Shown here: in pieces, positions 41,201-50,054 of the stretch
How positions within the stretch are numbered: the first letter of the stretch is position 1
How the letters are laid out: each line of letters begins with the position of its first letter
DNA from: CAYJXJ01 sp964374095
Lineage (GTDB): Bacteria; Elusimicrobiota; Elusimicrobia; UBA1565; UBA9628
NCBI GenBank assembly: GCA_964374095.1
Contig: CAYJXJ010000008.1
Coordinates: forward strand, 1-53,594
Length of the DNA stretch: 53,594 nt
Direction: 5' to 3'
Notes under the pieces: generated by a model
What the model saw: the letters and a program-made list of their open reading frames with translations, nothing else
Database searches by the model: none
Told to the model about the DNA's origin: nothing
Made by a program: the position numbers and the translations under genes

Positions 41201-42354
41201 GGATCGGAGCCATCATCGTCGCGGCCGGGACCGGGACGCGCATGGGCCGTCCCAAGCAATTCCTGCCCTTGGCGGGGCGCGCCATGGTCGAATGGTCGCT
41301 TGAGGCTTTTTTGAGGTTGGAAGAGTTCGAGCGGGTGGTCCTGGTGCTCACCCGGGAGCACATCCGGGAGCATGCCGGCCGGCTCGCCTCGGAGCGCGTG
41401 TCGGTGGTCCCGGGGGGCGAGACGCGCCTGGGCTCGGTCCGAAACGGACTCGCGGCGCTTCCGGAGGATTTAGAGGTCGTGGCCGTCCACGACGGGGCGC
41501 GCCCGCTGGTCAGCGCCGAGGTCATCCGGGCCGTCGTGGAGGAGGCCTATGAGTCCGGCGCCGCCATCCCCGCAGTTCCCGTTAAGGATACGCTGAAAAA
41601 AGTTACCAACAAGCAAATGTGGATATCGGGAACGCCGCAGCGTTCCGCTTTTTGGGCCGCCCAGACCCCGCAGTGCTACCGCCGGGACGTGCTGGCCGAG
41701 GCCCTGGAGAAGTTCCCCGACGAAAAGGAAGCGACCGACGAGAGCCAGGTCGTCGAACGGGCGGGGAATCGCGTCAAAATCGTCCCGTCGAGCTACGAGA
41801 ACATAAAGATCACAACCCCGGAGGATTTGGTCATGGCGGAATCGCTCCTTGAGTCGCGCGGCGGCCTGCGCCGCCGCAGCGCCGTGGGTTTCGGCTATGA
41901 CATCCATCGCCTCCAGAAGGGACCGGAGCTGTGGCTGGCGGGGGTCAAGATCGACCACCCCAAGGGCCTGGTCGGCCACTCGGACGGGGACTGCATCCTC
42001 CACGCCGCGGGCGACGCCGTCCTCGGGGCCTTGGGCGCCGGCGAGATCGGCCTGATGTTTCCGCCCGACAACCCCAAGATCAAGGGCATCTCGAGCCGCG
42101 ACATCATCGCGGCGGTGAGCGCCAAGCTCATGACCTCCAACGCCGTGCTCTCGCACCTCGATATTTCCGTCATCGCCGAGGAGCCCAAGCTCAAGCCCCA
42201 TTACGGGGCCTTGCGCATGTCCTTGGCCCACCTCTTCGGCGTGGCCGAGGAGCGCGTCAACCTCAAGGCCAAGAGCCATGAGGGCCTGGGCGCCATCGGC
42301 CGCGGCGAGGCCATCGCCTGCTACGCGGTGGCGACGCTCTCCCTGGCAAGCTGA
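41197..42354 (+). CDS. ispDF: Bifunctional IspD/IspF isoprenoid enzyme
   Basis: 385 residues. The IspD half (about 1-225) has IIVAAGTGTRMGRPKQFLPL and VHDGARPLVSAEVI. The IspF half (about 230-385) has GFGYDIHRL, GHSDGDCILHAAGDAVLGAL, and KAKSHEGLGAIGRGEAIACY. It converts MEP to CDP-ME (IspD) and CDP-ME-2P to MEcPP (IspF) in the non-mevalonate pathway. IspE is not in the window. Fusion of these non-consecutive steps is known in several phyla. Confidence 0.95.
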   Translation: MRIGAIIVAAGTGTRMGRPKQFLPLAGRAMVEWSLEAFLRLEEFERVVLVLTREHIREHAGRLASERVSVVPGGETRLGSVRNGLAALPEDLEVVAVHDGARPLVSAEVIRAVVEEAYESGAAIPAVPVKDTLKKVTNKQMWISGTPQRSAFWAAQTPQCYRRDVLAEALEKFPDEKEATDESQVVERAGNRVKIVPSSYENIKITTPEDLVMAESLLESRGGLRRRSAVGFGYDIHRLQKGPELWLAGVKIDHPKGLVGHSDGDCILHAAGDAVLGALGAGEIGLMFPPDNPKIKGISSRDIIAAVSAKLMTSNAVLSHLDISVIAEEPKLKPHYGALRMSLAHLFGVAEERVNLKAKSHEGLGAIGRGEAIACYAVATLSLAS

Positions 42355-42390
42355 AGTTATCCGCACCGCTCAGGCTCGGGCGCCATGAGC

Positions 42391-42396
42391 TATACT
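42391..42396 (+). promoter_or_regulatory. -10 element of rtcB, leaderless spacing
   Basis: TATACT ends 6 nt before ATG 42403. An in-frame ATG at 42385 lies upstream of the -10 and so is unlikely to be used. No clear -35. Confidence 0.55.
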
Positions 42397-42402
42397 ATCA
42401 GT

Positions 42403-43578
42403 ATGCCGATCCGGAAGACCCTCGAGGCCCGAGTCCCCATCAAGATCTGGACCGATGACGCCGACTCCGCGGCCAAGCAGCAGCTGCGCAACGTCGCGGC
42501 GCTTCCCTTTGTCTTTCATCATGTCGCCGCCATGGCCGACGTGCATCTGGGCGTGGGGGCCACGGTGGGCTCGGTGATCGCGACCAAGGGCGCGATCGTC
42601 CCCGCGGCGGTCGGAGTCGACATCGGCTGCGGCATGGCCGCTCTGCGGCTCCCTTTCAAGTCCGCCGCGATCGAGGGCAAGACCGCGGCGATCCGCCATG
42701 CCATCGAGCGCTCGGTGCCGGTGGGATTCGAGAGCCACCGGCGCATACCGCCGTCATCCCGGGAATGGGAGGGTTGGCGGCGGTTCCAGTCCCTCCACGC
42801 AAGCGCCCAGCATCTCCTGGACAAAGCCGTTTCGCAACTCGGCACGTTGGGCGGCGGCAACCACTTCATCGAGGTGTGCCTGGACACCGAGGACCGGGTC
42901 TGGGTCATGCTGCATTCCGGCTCGCGCAATCTCGGGAAATCCCTGGCCGACATCCACATCAACGAAGCCAAGGGCTTTATCCGGCGGATGGCCCTGCGCG
43001 TCCCGGACCCGAACCTCGCCCATCTGGCCGAGGGCACTCGGGAGTACGAGGCCTACATGAACGACCTCGCCTTTGCCCAGGATTACGCCCGGCAGAACCG
43101 GCGGAGCATGCTGGACCGCATACTCGCCGACCTCGCGGTCATCCTCAATGAGGGCCGCGCCATCCCCGTCGAGAGCGAGATCAACTGCCACCACAATTAC
43201 GCCAGCCGCGAGCGGCACTTCGGGGAGGACGTGGTGGTGACGCGCAAGGGCGCGGTGCGCGCGCGCGCCGGCGACCTTGGAATCATCCCGGGCTCGATGG
43301 GGACCAAGTCCTTTATCGTGCGCGGCAAGGGCTGCCCGGACTCCTTCGATTCCTGCAGCCACGGCGCCGGCCGCCGGATGTCGCGCCATGAGGCGAAGCG
43401 CCGCTTTTCGGTCGCCGACCTCCGGGAGCAGACGCAGGGAGTCGAGTGCCGCAAGGACCCCGGCGTTCTCGACGAGATTCCCGGGGCCTACAAGCCCATC
43501 GACGAGGTCATGGCCAATCAGGCCGACCTGGTCGAGATCGTCGCCGAGCTCAAGCAGGTCCTCTGCGTTAAAGGGTAG
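42403..43578 (+). CDS. rtcB: RtcB-family RNA ligase
   Basis: 391 residues. It has the Mn/GTP site VGVDIGCGM, GTLGGGNHFIEV, MLHSGSRNLGKSLAD, NCHHNYASRERHFGE and PGSMGTKSFIVRGKG, with the guanylated histidine in SHGAGRRMSR. It joins 2',3'-cyclic phosphate or 3'-phosphate RNA ends to 5'-OH ends. Catalytic residues look complete. No archease or RtcA is seen nearby. Confidence 0.93.
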   Translation: MPIRKTLEARVPIKIWTDDADSAAKQQLRNVAALPFVFHHVAAMADVHLGVGATVGSVIATKGAIVPAAVGVDIGCGMAALRLPFKSAAIEGKTAAIRHAIERSVPVGFESHRRIPPSSREWEGWRRFQSLHASAQHLLDKAVSQLGTLGGGNHFIEVCLDTEDRVWVMLHSGSRNLGKSLADIHINEAKGFIRRMALRVPDPNLAHLAEGTREYEAYMNDLAFAQDYARQNRRSMLDRILADLAVILNEGRAIPVESEINCHHNYASRERHFGEDVVVTRKGAVRARAGDLGIIPGSMGTKSFIVRGKGCPDSFDSCSHGAGRRMSRHEAKRRFSVADLREQTQGVECRKDPGVLDEIPGAYKPIDEVMANQADLVEIVAELKQVLCVKG

Positions 43579-43672
43579 CCCGAGTCCTCGGCCTGTAAGT
43601 TCCGGCGACCCGTTCGGGTATCCCTCCCAGGCCGCCGCAGCCCTCGAGGCCAGCGGCGCCAGGGAGAGAACA

Positions 43673-44773
43673 ATGGAAAGGAAATGGGTCGTACTTGGAA
43701 GCTGCACCTCCCTCCTCGTTTTGATCGCAACCGCGCATCTTTACGAGGAGGAGATCGAGCGGACGGACCGGCAGGCGACGGCCATGCTGCAGAGCCCGCC
43801 GCCGAAGCCGGAAACTCGGATGCCATCCGTCGCCGACATCATGGACGCCTATCTGCCGGGGATGGAGGACGGAACGCCCGATCTTCGCGCCGCGGCGGTT
43901 CGGCATCTGCTGGAAGAGTTCGGATCGAAGGATCATGAGGCGACGCGGTTCTCGGTTAAGGAGGGAGAGAGTCTCGCGCAGGCCTTGGCCGGGGCCATGA
44001 CCTCGGAAGGAGTCGCCGACGACGGACTCAAGGCGCGGATCGTAAGATTCGTGGCCGGGCGCACCCGTGGGCTTACGTCGACGGCTCTCGTTGAGAAGGT
44101 CTTCGACGAAGGACCGCAGTCCCTTCGGCTGGCGGCGTTGGACGGCGTGGGCCGGCCGGGAGGCGTGAGGGGCAGGGCCATCTACGAGAAGGTCCTGGCG
44201 CTGCGGGCGCAGGGCGACGTTCCGGACCTCGTGGCGCCCGAGGTGTACCAGCGCATCGGGGGCAAGGAGGGCGCCGAAGCGATCCTCGCGCTCATGAGGT
44301 CGACCCAGACGCCCCAAGTGATCGCCCGCTGCGCCGTGGCGCTTCAGAACTACCATGACGCGGGGCTCTTCGCCGCGGTCATGGACCGGCTCGCCGAGTC
44401 CGGGATGCTCGAGGGCAAGGGACAGCTTCCGTGGATCGATCGCAAGGCCTTGGTGTCCTACATGGAGATCGTCGATGAGGTGGGCCTGGCCCAGGGGATC
44501 AAGCTGCTCAGGTCGCGGCCTTCCTTGGTCCGGGAGAACCTCGCGGCGGTCGGCCGGGCGCTGGAGAACCCGGAGCCGGGACTGCGGGCGATCGCGGCCG
44601 AGGCCATCGAGAAGGCCGTGGCGGGCCGTTACCTGCCGGCGGCCAAGGGCCGCGAGCTGCTGGCGGGGCGGTTGGAGCGGGAGACCGAGCCGGCCTTGCG
44701 GGCGCAGATGGCGAGCGTCATGGACTTGACCCGGGAGCTCCTGGAGGTGGAGACCCCGGCCGCCGTTCCCTGA
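43673..44773 (+). CDS. Unknown membrane-anchored helical-repeat protein
   Basis: 366 residues from ATG 43673 with a GGGAGAG ribosome-binding site. An N-terminal signal anchor (WVVLGSCTSLLVLIATAHLY) is followed by a helical body of HEAT-like pairs, for example AAAVRHLLEEFGSKDHEATR, QSLRLAALDGVGRPGGVRGR and GAEAILALMRSTQTPQVIAR. No catalytic motif is visible. It sits just before a GC-rich hairpin and the second ECF operon, and may be an envelope scaffold or sensor. Confidence 0.65.
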   Translation: MERKWVVLGSCTSLLVLIATAHLYEEEIERTDRQATAMLQSPPPKPETRMPSVADIMDAYLPGMEDGTPDLRAAAVRHLLEEFGSKDHEATRFSVKEGESLAQALAGAMTSEGVADDGLKARIVRFVAGRTRGLTSTALVEKVFDEGPQSLRLAALDGVGRPGGVRGRAIYEKVLALRAQGDVPDLVAPEVYQRIGGKEGAEAILALMRSTQTPQVIARCAVALQNYHDAGLFAAVMDRLAESGMLEGKGQLPWIDRKALVSYMEIVDEVGLAQGIKLLRSRPSLVRENLAAVGRALENPEPGLRAIAAEAIEKAVAGRYLPAAKGRELLAGRLERETEPALRAQMASVMDLTRELLEVETPAAVP

Positions 44774-44796
44774 CGGGCGCGGCTGAATGTCGTATC

Positions 44797-44830
44797 GGCG
44801 GCCCCCCGGCCCTCGGCCCGGGGGGCCGCC
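44797..44830 (+). terminator. GC-rich hairpin after the helical-repeat gene
   Basis: A perfect 13-bp stem (GGCGGCCCCCCGG / CCGGGGGGCCGCC), loop of 8, followed by CCATTTCG. The T-run is short, so termination may be partial. Confidence 0.6.
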
Positions 44831-44931
44831 CCATTTCGATCGCGGGGATTGCCCGGTGTTGCGCGCGGGATGGGACCGCGCGGTCGGGAGCCGTTACCTC
44901 CAGGGCTGGAATATCCTCGGCATGGTAGCTG

Positions 44932-44960
44932 TTGATGACCGACGTAATGTAAGTTATCCT
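44932..44960 (+). promoter_or_regulatory. Candidate promoter of the second ECF operon
   Basis: TTGATG, a 17-nt spacer and TATCCT. Transcription would begin near 44966 and supports the GTG 44994 start; GGTAGGGA lies before that GTG. The 220-bp gap 44774-44993 holds only this and the hairpin. Confidence 0.45.
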
Positions 44961-44993
44961 CCGCATGCCCGGTATAGGCTGGTAGGGACCGAC

Positions 44994-45512
44994 GTGGACG
45001 ACAGGATCGCCGGTTTGATGGAGCTCCACCTCGGCCGGGCCTATTCCATCGCCTTCCGGATGGCGGGGAATCAGGCCGACGCCGAGGATCTCGTTCAGGA
45101 GGCGTTTTTGAGAGTGATGAAGTACTTCAAGTCCTACGACGCGTCGCTGCCCTTCGAGGGCTGGCTGCACCAGATCATCCGGAACATCTATCTCGATTCG
45201 ATGCGCCGGGAGGCGTCCCGGCGCCAGACATCCCTGTCCCAGGCGCTCTCGGAGGAGGGTCGAACCTTGGAGGATACTCTCCCCGAGACGGGTCCCGGTC
45301 CGGCACGCCGGGCCGAGTCGGCCGAGACTCAGGCGAAGGTCCAGGCCGCGCTGGGAGAGTTGAGCGCCACTCTGCGCATGCCGGTCGTGCTCGTGGACCT
45401 TGAGGGAATGCCGCGTGAAGACGCCGCCGCGGCCTTGGGCTGCTCGCTCTCGGCCCTGGATGTGAGACTGCACCGGGCGCGGGCCGCCCTAAGGGTGAGG
45501 CTGGCTTCATGA
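44994..45512 (+). CDS. ECF-type RNA polymerase sigma factor
   Basis: 172 residues from GTG 44994 (the frame is open further upstream, but there the protein has no sigma homology). Region 2 is MELHLGRAYSIAFRMAGNQA, DAEDLVQEAFLRVMKYFKSY and GWLHQIIRNIYLDSMRR. Region 4 is LRMPVVLVDLEGMPREDAAA, ALGCSLSALDVRLHRARAAL. It is followed by a zinc anti-sigma and an O-antigen-ligase-like gene, an envelope-related output by context. Confidence 0.92.
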   Translation: MDDRIAGLMELHLGRAYSIAFRMAGNQADAEDLVQEAFLRVMKYFKSYDASLPFEGWLHQIIRNIYLDSMRREASRRQTSLSQALSEEGRTLEDTLPETGPGPARRAESAETQAKVQAALGELSATLRMPVVLVDLEGMPREDAAAALGCSLSALDVRLHRARAALRVRLAS

Positions 45513-45525
45513 CCGGAAGAGAACC

Positions 45526-45906
45526 ATGAACTGCGCCGCGGTCGTGAATGTCATCGACCTCTACCTTGAGAGTCGCCTGAGCCCCGGCCGGACGGATGAG
45601 GTCGCGGCCCACCGGGACGGCTGCGCCGCGTGCCGGGCGATGGGGTCGCCAGTCCTGCCGGTTGCACCCGTGGCGCACCCGGATCTGGCGGCCTTGCGGC
45701 GCCGGATAGAAACTGCCATGCGCGCCGAGCCGGAGTCCTCCCAGCCGGAGCGCGCTCCGGCGTTCACCGAGGGGTGGGCCCCGGCCGCGGCCCTGGCCGC
45801 GGCTTACGCCGTATTGATGCTGGCACTGCACGCGATCCCCGTTCCGGCGACCGAGGCCTATGCCGGCGGAGGACCGGCGGCGGTGGAAGCCGTGTTCTTC
45901 CGATGA
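45526..45906 (+). CDS. Small zinc-finger anti-sigma factor
   Basis: 126 residues after a GGAAGAG ribosome-binding site. Zinc motif C3...H-R-D-G-C-A-A-C; one membrane segment at about 86-105 (PAAALAAAYAVLMLALHAIP); a short exported tail. It overlaps the next gene by ATGA. Confidence 0.82.
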   Translation: MNCAAVVNVIDLYLESRLSPGRTDEVAAHRDGCAACRAMGSPVLPVAPVAHPDLAALRRRIETAMRAEPESSQPERAPAFTEGWAPAAALAAAYAVLMLALHAIPVPATEAYAGGGPAAVEAVFFR

Positions 45907-47792
45907 AAGAGGCTGAGATGGGCTTTGGCCGCAGGCTCCTGGGAGCGATGGCCTTTTTGCTTCCCTTGGTCTTCTTCTTGAAGGCCTACGACGGTGTTTC
46001 AGTCAAAACCGCGCTTTTCCAATCCGGGGCCTGGGGCCTGGCGGTTTGGTGGTTGGCCAAGGGAGCGTATCGAGGACGCTATGAAACGCCGCAGGCGGCG
46101 ATGGGCCTGCTGCTCCCGGCGGGCGGGTTGGCCGCCTGGCTGGTCCTGGGTTGGTTGATCGCACCCGGCAAGGAGGCCTGCTTTCAAGAGGCCCTGCTCC
46201 AGGTTCTTTATGTAGGGGTTTTCGCCGTCGCGGTCCTCGAGTTCGGGGGCCTGGCCGAAGCCCGCGACCTCATCGCCTGGACCCTGCGGGCCTGTTGGAT
46301 CGTTTGTCTCTACGGCGCGTGCCAACGTTTGGGTTGGGATCCCTTCGCGTGGAAGGGAGCCTTCGGCGCGCGGGTATTCTCCACCCTCGGAGGCCCGGAA
46401 GCGCTGGCCCAGTTCCTGGCCGCCGGCGTGCCTCTGGCGCTGGCACGGGGGCTTGATCCGGAACGGGGGAGAGGGGAGAGGGTCGGCGACGGCCTCCTCG
46501 TCCTGGCGTGCGCGATGAACATGCTGTGGACTCAATCGGGGCACGGCTGGCTCGCGCTCGCCGCGTCCTTCGCGGCCTTCGCGCCGGCGGCTTGGAAATT
46601 CGCGCCGTCGTCCGGAGGCCGGCGCCTGGCCGCGTGGTCCGGCGCCGCGGCGGCGGGAGCGCTGTTTTTGGCCCTCGCGCGGCCCGCGGCGCGGGAGTCC
46701 CTGGTCGAGCACCGGCTGATCCAGGCCCAGGCCTGGGACGGGGCGGTTCGTCTCGCGGCCGAGAGTCCGCTGCAGGGCCGGGGTCCGGGGAGCTTCAGTT
46801 CGCGATACACGCAGGTTCGGCGCCCGGAGATCGGGCGCGACGCCCACTGGGTGATCCTAGATCATCCGGATAACGTCCTGCTTAAGGTCGCGGCCGAATC
46901 CGGTCTCGTCGGCGCGGTCCTGTGGATTTGGCTGGGGGCCGCCGTGTTGTGGTCGGCCTGGAGGGCGGGGGGGGTGATGGCCGCTCGCGGCGCGTCGTCC
47001 CACGCGGCCTGCGCCGCCGGACTCTTCGCCGCGGTCCTGGGGGGCGCGGCCTCGGGCCTGATCGGGACCGGCACCCTTTATTCCCGGGGTCCCGAGTCCT
47101 GGCTCCGGTGGACCATGGCCGGAATTCTCGGGGGCCTGGCGATTTCGGTCCGGGGGACCGGCGTCGCGCGGGTCCTGCCGATGCCGTGGGCGCGGCCCCC
47201 GCTGTGGTTGCGGGCCGCGGCCTTCTGTCTCGCGGCGGGAGCGGTGGTCCCGGCCCTCTGGCTGTGGAGCGACGTCGAGCACAATATCGGCGTCCGGCAT
47301 TCCCGGCGCGGCGAATGGGAGCCCGCCATCGCGGCGTATTCGCGGGTGTCGCGAGGGTCCTACGCCGGGATTGCCGCGCTCTACTTCAAGGCCAACGCCC
47401 TGCGGCTGCTGGAACGCCACGAGGAGGCGGTCTTGGCCTTCGCCCAGGTCGAGTCGCTTTGGCCCGATTTCTCATGGATCCATTACCCGAAGGGGCTGGC
47501 CCATGTCCGGCTCGGGGACTGGGAGGGGGCGGCGGTGGAATTCGCCCGTCATGCCCGGCTCTTCCCTTCGCACCAGGACAACCTGCTGAGATGGACCGAA
47601 GCCGAGCTTGCCCGCGGCGACTCCGCGGGCGCCCGCCGGGCCGCCTTCCGGGCCGTCGGCGCCGCCCCGGCCGATCCGAAATCCTGGCAGGGCTTGGCCA
47701 TGGTCTACATGAAGGAGCGCCGCCAGAAGGATCTTCGGGCGGTGCGGGAGCGGATGGTCCGGCTGGGGAAGGCCCGGGGCGGAGGCCGTTAA
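45903..47792 (+). CDS. O-antigen ligase/polymerase-like membrane protein with C-terminal TPRs
   Basis: 629 residues with ten or more membrane segments (about 10-450). A large exported loop carries LAAESPLQGRGPGSFSSRYT and LDHPDNVLLKVAAESGLVGA, the Wzy_C-type signature. The C-terminal 180 residues form TPR-like helix pairs (GEWEPAIAAYSRVSRGSYAG, RLGDWEGAAVEFARHARLFP). Such proteins polymerise or ligate surface glycans, or attach glycans to proteins; the substrate is not clear. Its stop overlaps that of the convergent Aas gene. Confidence 0.82.
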   Translation: MKEAEMGFGRRLLGAMAFLLPLVFFLKAYDGVSVKTALFQSGAWGLAVWWLAKGAYRGRYETPQAAMGLLLPAGGLAAWLVLGWLIAPGKEACFQEALLQVLYVGVFAVAVLEFGGLAEARDLIAWTLRACWIVCLYGACQRLGWDPFAWKGAFGARVFSTLGGPEALAQFLAAGVPLALARGLDPERGRGERVGDGLLVLACAMNMLWTQSGHGWLALAASFAAFAPAAWKFAPSSGGRRLAAWSGAAAAGALFLALARPAARESLVEHRLIQAQAWDGAVRLAAESPLQGRGPGSFSSRYTQVRRPEIGRDAHWVILDHPDNVLLKVAAESGLVGAVLWIWLGAAVLWSAWRAGGVMAARGASSHAACAAGLFAAVLGGAASGLIGTGTLYSRGPESWLRWTMAGILGGLAISVRGTGVARVLPMPWARPPLWLRAAAFCLAAGAVVPALWLWSDVEHNIGVRHSRRGEWEPAIAAYSRVSRGSYAGIAALYFKANALRLLERHEEAVLAFAQVESLWPDFSWIHYPKGLAHVRLGDWEGAAVEFARHARLFPSHQDNLLRWTEAELARGDSAGARRAAFRAVGAAPADPKSWQGLAMVYMKERRQKDLRAVRERMVRLGKARGGGR

Positions 47793-50002
47793 CCCTTGGA
47801 CAGTTCCAACGCCGCGGCTTTGAGACCGGCCAAATCGAGTTTTCCGGAGGCCAGCAGCGGCAGTTTGTCGATCTTGTGGAAGCGGCGGGATTCCGGAATC
47901 CACAGGCGCGGCAGGGACGCCTCCAGGGCGCTGCGGAGGGCCTCCACATCCCGCTCTCCCACGTAGAAGGCGGCCAGCGTCTCGCCGCGCGCCTCATCCG
48001 GAATCGAGGTCACGGCGAAAGCCGGCTCGATTTCTCCCGCCGCTTCCTGGAGCCGCATCTCGACGGCCGCGTGGGAAACCATCTCTCCGGCGATCTTGCT
48101 GAAGCGGCTCAGGCGGTCGGTGATGGTGACGAAGCCGTCGGCATCGATGATGCCCACGTCGCCTGTCACGTAGTAGCCGTCGCGCAGGGATTCCGCGGTG
48201 CGTTCGGGATCTCCCACGTAGCCCTTCATGACGTTGGGGCCCTTCACGTGGAGGACTCCGGGGCTCCCTTCAGGCACGGGGCCCCCCGTCTCCGGATCGA
48301 CCGCCCGGATGGTGACTCCCGGCAGCGGTTGGCCGATCGTCCCGGGCTTGGATCCTGTCTGTTGGACCCGTTCCCATTCGACGTCGGGGATGTTGACCGA
48401 GGCCACCGGGGAGAGTTCCGTGCAGCCGTAGCCTTCGAGAGGGAGTATGCCGAATTTCCGGTGGAAGGCTTCGGCGACCTCGGGACGCAGCCGCTCTCCG
48501 CCGGTCACCACCAGCCGGAGCCCGCGCAGGAGTTCGGGATCCACCCGGCGGATCCAGGACAGGAGCATGGTCGGCGTCACGGCCGCGATCGTGACCCCTT
48601 GGGCCCGGCAGAGCTCCGCGAGCGAACGCGCGTCGAAAGGGTCGGGATGGAGAGCGACTCCCATGCCGAGAAGGAGAGGAAGCCAAAGGGTCACGGTGTA
48701 ACCGAAAGCGTGAGAGAACGGAAGGGCCGCGAGGAAGCGGTCGCGGTCATAGGTCGGGTAGACCTGGCTGATGGCCTCGATGTTGGCGAGGATATTGGCG
48801 TGGGTCAGCATGACTCCTTTGGGGAGCGCGGTGGAGCCGCTCGTGAACAAGATGGCCGCCACGCTCGCGAGCCCGCCCGCGGCCGGAGCCACGAGCTTTT
48901 CGGCCAGGGCGCAGGGGAGCCAGCGCAGGGCCGGGGCCGGCCAAGGCGAGGGGCGAGGCAGGTCCTCCAGGAAGATCGCGCGGTCCGGGCTCCAGCCCAG
49001 CCGCTCGGCAAACGTCCTGGAGGTGACGATCCGCGAGGCCCCGGCCTTGGCCGCGCAGGCCGATACTATCTCCCGGGAGGCCGACGGGCTCAGGGGGACC
49101 GGGATCTTCCCGCCCAAGGTGAGTCCCAGGGTGACGAGGGCGGCCTCGATCGAAGTCGGGAGCAGCACGGCGACGGCCTCGTCGCCGGCCACGAGTTGGG
49201 CGATGGACAGCCCCAGGCCGCGGGCTCCCACCAGGGCCTGCCCGTAGCTGAGGCGGCGTCCCGAGAGATCGGCCAAGGCCGTGCGGGACCATCGACGGCG
49301 CGCCTGACGGAGGAACTCCAATCCCAGCGGCCGCTTGTCTCCCAGCCGCAAGGCGAAGGCCTCGGCGCCCAATTCCAGGATCGATTGACGAACCTGGTGG
49401 GCGGGGGCCGTGGGAGGCAGGGCCGGCCCGAAGCTCGCGGTGACGGGATACGGGATGCGTCGGGGTATTTTGAGGAGGGCGCGGCCTCCGGCGAAACTGA
49501 AAAGGCTTCCCCAGAGCCGGTCGAGGTGAACGGGGATGATCGGCACGTCGAGCCCTTTGACGATGCGCTCGAAGCCCTTCTTGAAGCGCAGCATTTGGCC
49601 GTGCCGCGTGATGGCTCCCTCGGCGAATATGCACACCACCTTCCCCTCGCGAAGCAGATTTTTGGCCGCCTCGAAGGATCTGAGCACGGCCTTGGGGCTG
49701 TCGCGGTCCGAGATGGGGATGGTGCCCATGGCCCGGAATACCCAGTTGAGTATGGGAATCTCGTAGTAGCCCCGGTACATCAGGAAGCGAACGATGCGCG
49801 GCGCGGCCGCGGCGATGATGAAAGGGTCGGCGAAGGAGACGTGGTTGGCGACCAAAAGGGCCGCGCCCTTGCGCGGGCAGTTCCGCCGGCCCAGTATGCG
49901 GATGCGGTAGATCAGGCGAAGGGGGGGTAGGACGAGCAGCTGCGCCGCGAGGTACTGCAGGGGCGTTCGTTTGGGGGGGGGCGGCGCGAGCGGGGTCGGC
50001 AT
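47789..50002 (-). CDS. aas: Aas-type fused lysophospholipid acyltransferase and acyl-ACP synthetase
   Basis: 737 residues. The N-terminal PlsC-like domain has NHVSFADPF (NH-x4-D motif) and CIFAEGAITRHGQ. The AMP-forming ligase part has the P-loop FTSGSTALPKGVMLTHANIL, GYGCTELSPVASV, the Y-V-T-G-D-V-G hinge and a C-terminal lysine in LASGKLDLAGL. It reacylates lysophosphatidylethanolamine at the inner membrane. The ATP-binding core is complete. It is transcribed away from the SpeE-like operon. Confidence 0.9.
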   Translation of the reverse strand: MPTPLAPPPPKRTPLQYLAAQLLVLPPLRLIYRIRILGRRNCPRKGAALLVANHVSFADPFIIAAAAPRIVRFLMYRGYYEIPILNWVFRAMGTIPISDRDSPKAVLRSFEAAKNLLREGKVVCIFAEGAITRHGQMLRFKKGFERIVKGLDVPIIPVHLDRLWGSLFSFAGGRALLKIPRRIPYPVTASFGPALPPTAPAHQVRQSILELGAEAFALRLGDKRPLGLEFLRQARRRWSRTALADLSGRRLSYGQALVGARGLGLSIAQLVAGDEAVAVLLPTSIEAALVTLGLTLGGKIPVPLSPSASREIVSACAAKAGASRIVTSRTFAERLGWSPDRAIFLEDLPRPSPWPAPALRWLPCALAEKLVAPAAGGLASVAAILFTSGSTALPKGVMLTHANILANIEAISQVYPTYDRDRFLAALPFSHAFGYTVTLWLPLLLGMGVALHPDPFDARSLAELCRAQGVTIAAVTPTMLLSWIRRVDPELLRGLRLVVTGGERLRPEVAEAFHRKFGILPLEGYGCTELSPVASVNIPDVEWERVQQTGSKPGTIGQPLPGVTIRAVDPETGGPVPEGSPGVLHVKGPNVMKGYVGDPERTAESLRDGYYVTGDVGIIDADGFVTITDRLSRFSKIAGEMVSHAAVEMRLQEAAGEIEPAFAVTSIPDEARGETLAAFYVGERDVEALRSALEASLPRLWIPESRRFHKIDKLPLLASGKLDLAGLKAAALELSKG

Positions 50003-50012
50003 CCCGGCTGAT

Positions 50013-50045
50013 ATCTTAGCTCAGAAGGGAGGATTTAGCTATACT
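50013..50045. promoter_or_regulatory. Divergent -10 elements for aas and the SpeE-like operon
   Basis: Minus-strand TAAGAT (50018-50013) lies 10 nt before ATG 50002. Plus-strand TATACT (50040-50045) lies 9 nt before ATG 50055. Only 52 bp separate the two starts, so both leaders must be near zero and the promoters share DNA. Confidence 0.55.
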
Positions 50046-50054
50046 CAGGCGCCC

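Noticed and set aside
44787..44993. Upstream part of the second ECF sigma reading frame
   Set aside because: It covers a terminator-like hairpin and the candidate promoter, and encodes Pro/Gly-rich sequence without sigma similarity.
46922..49930. A 1002-codon open frame on the plus strand
   Set aside because: It runs antisense to aas and out of frame with the O-antigen-ligase gene, has Gly/Arg-rich composition typical of GC-rich shadow frames, and contains no recognisable motif.
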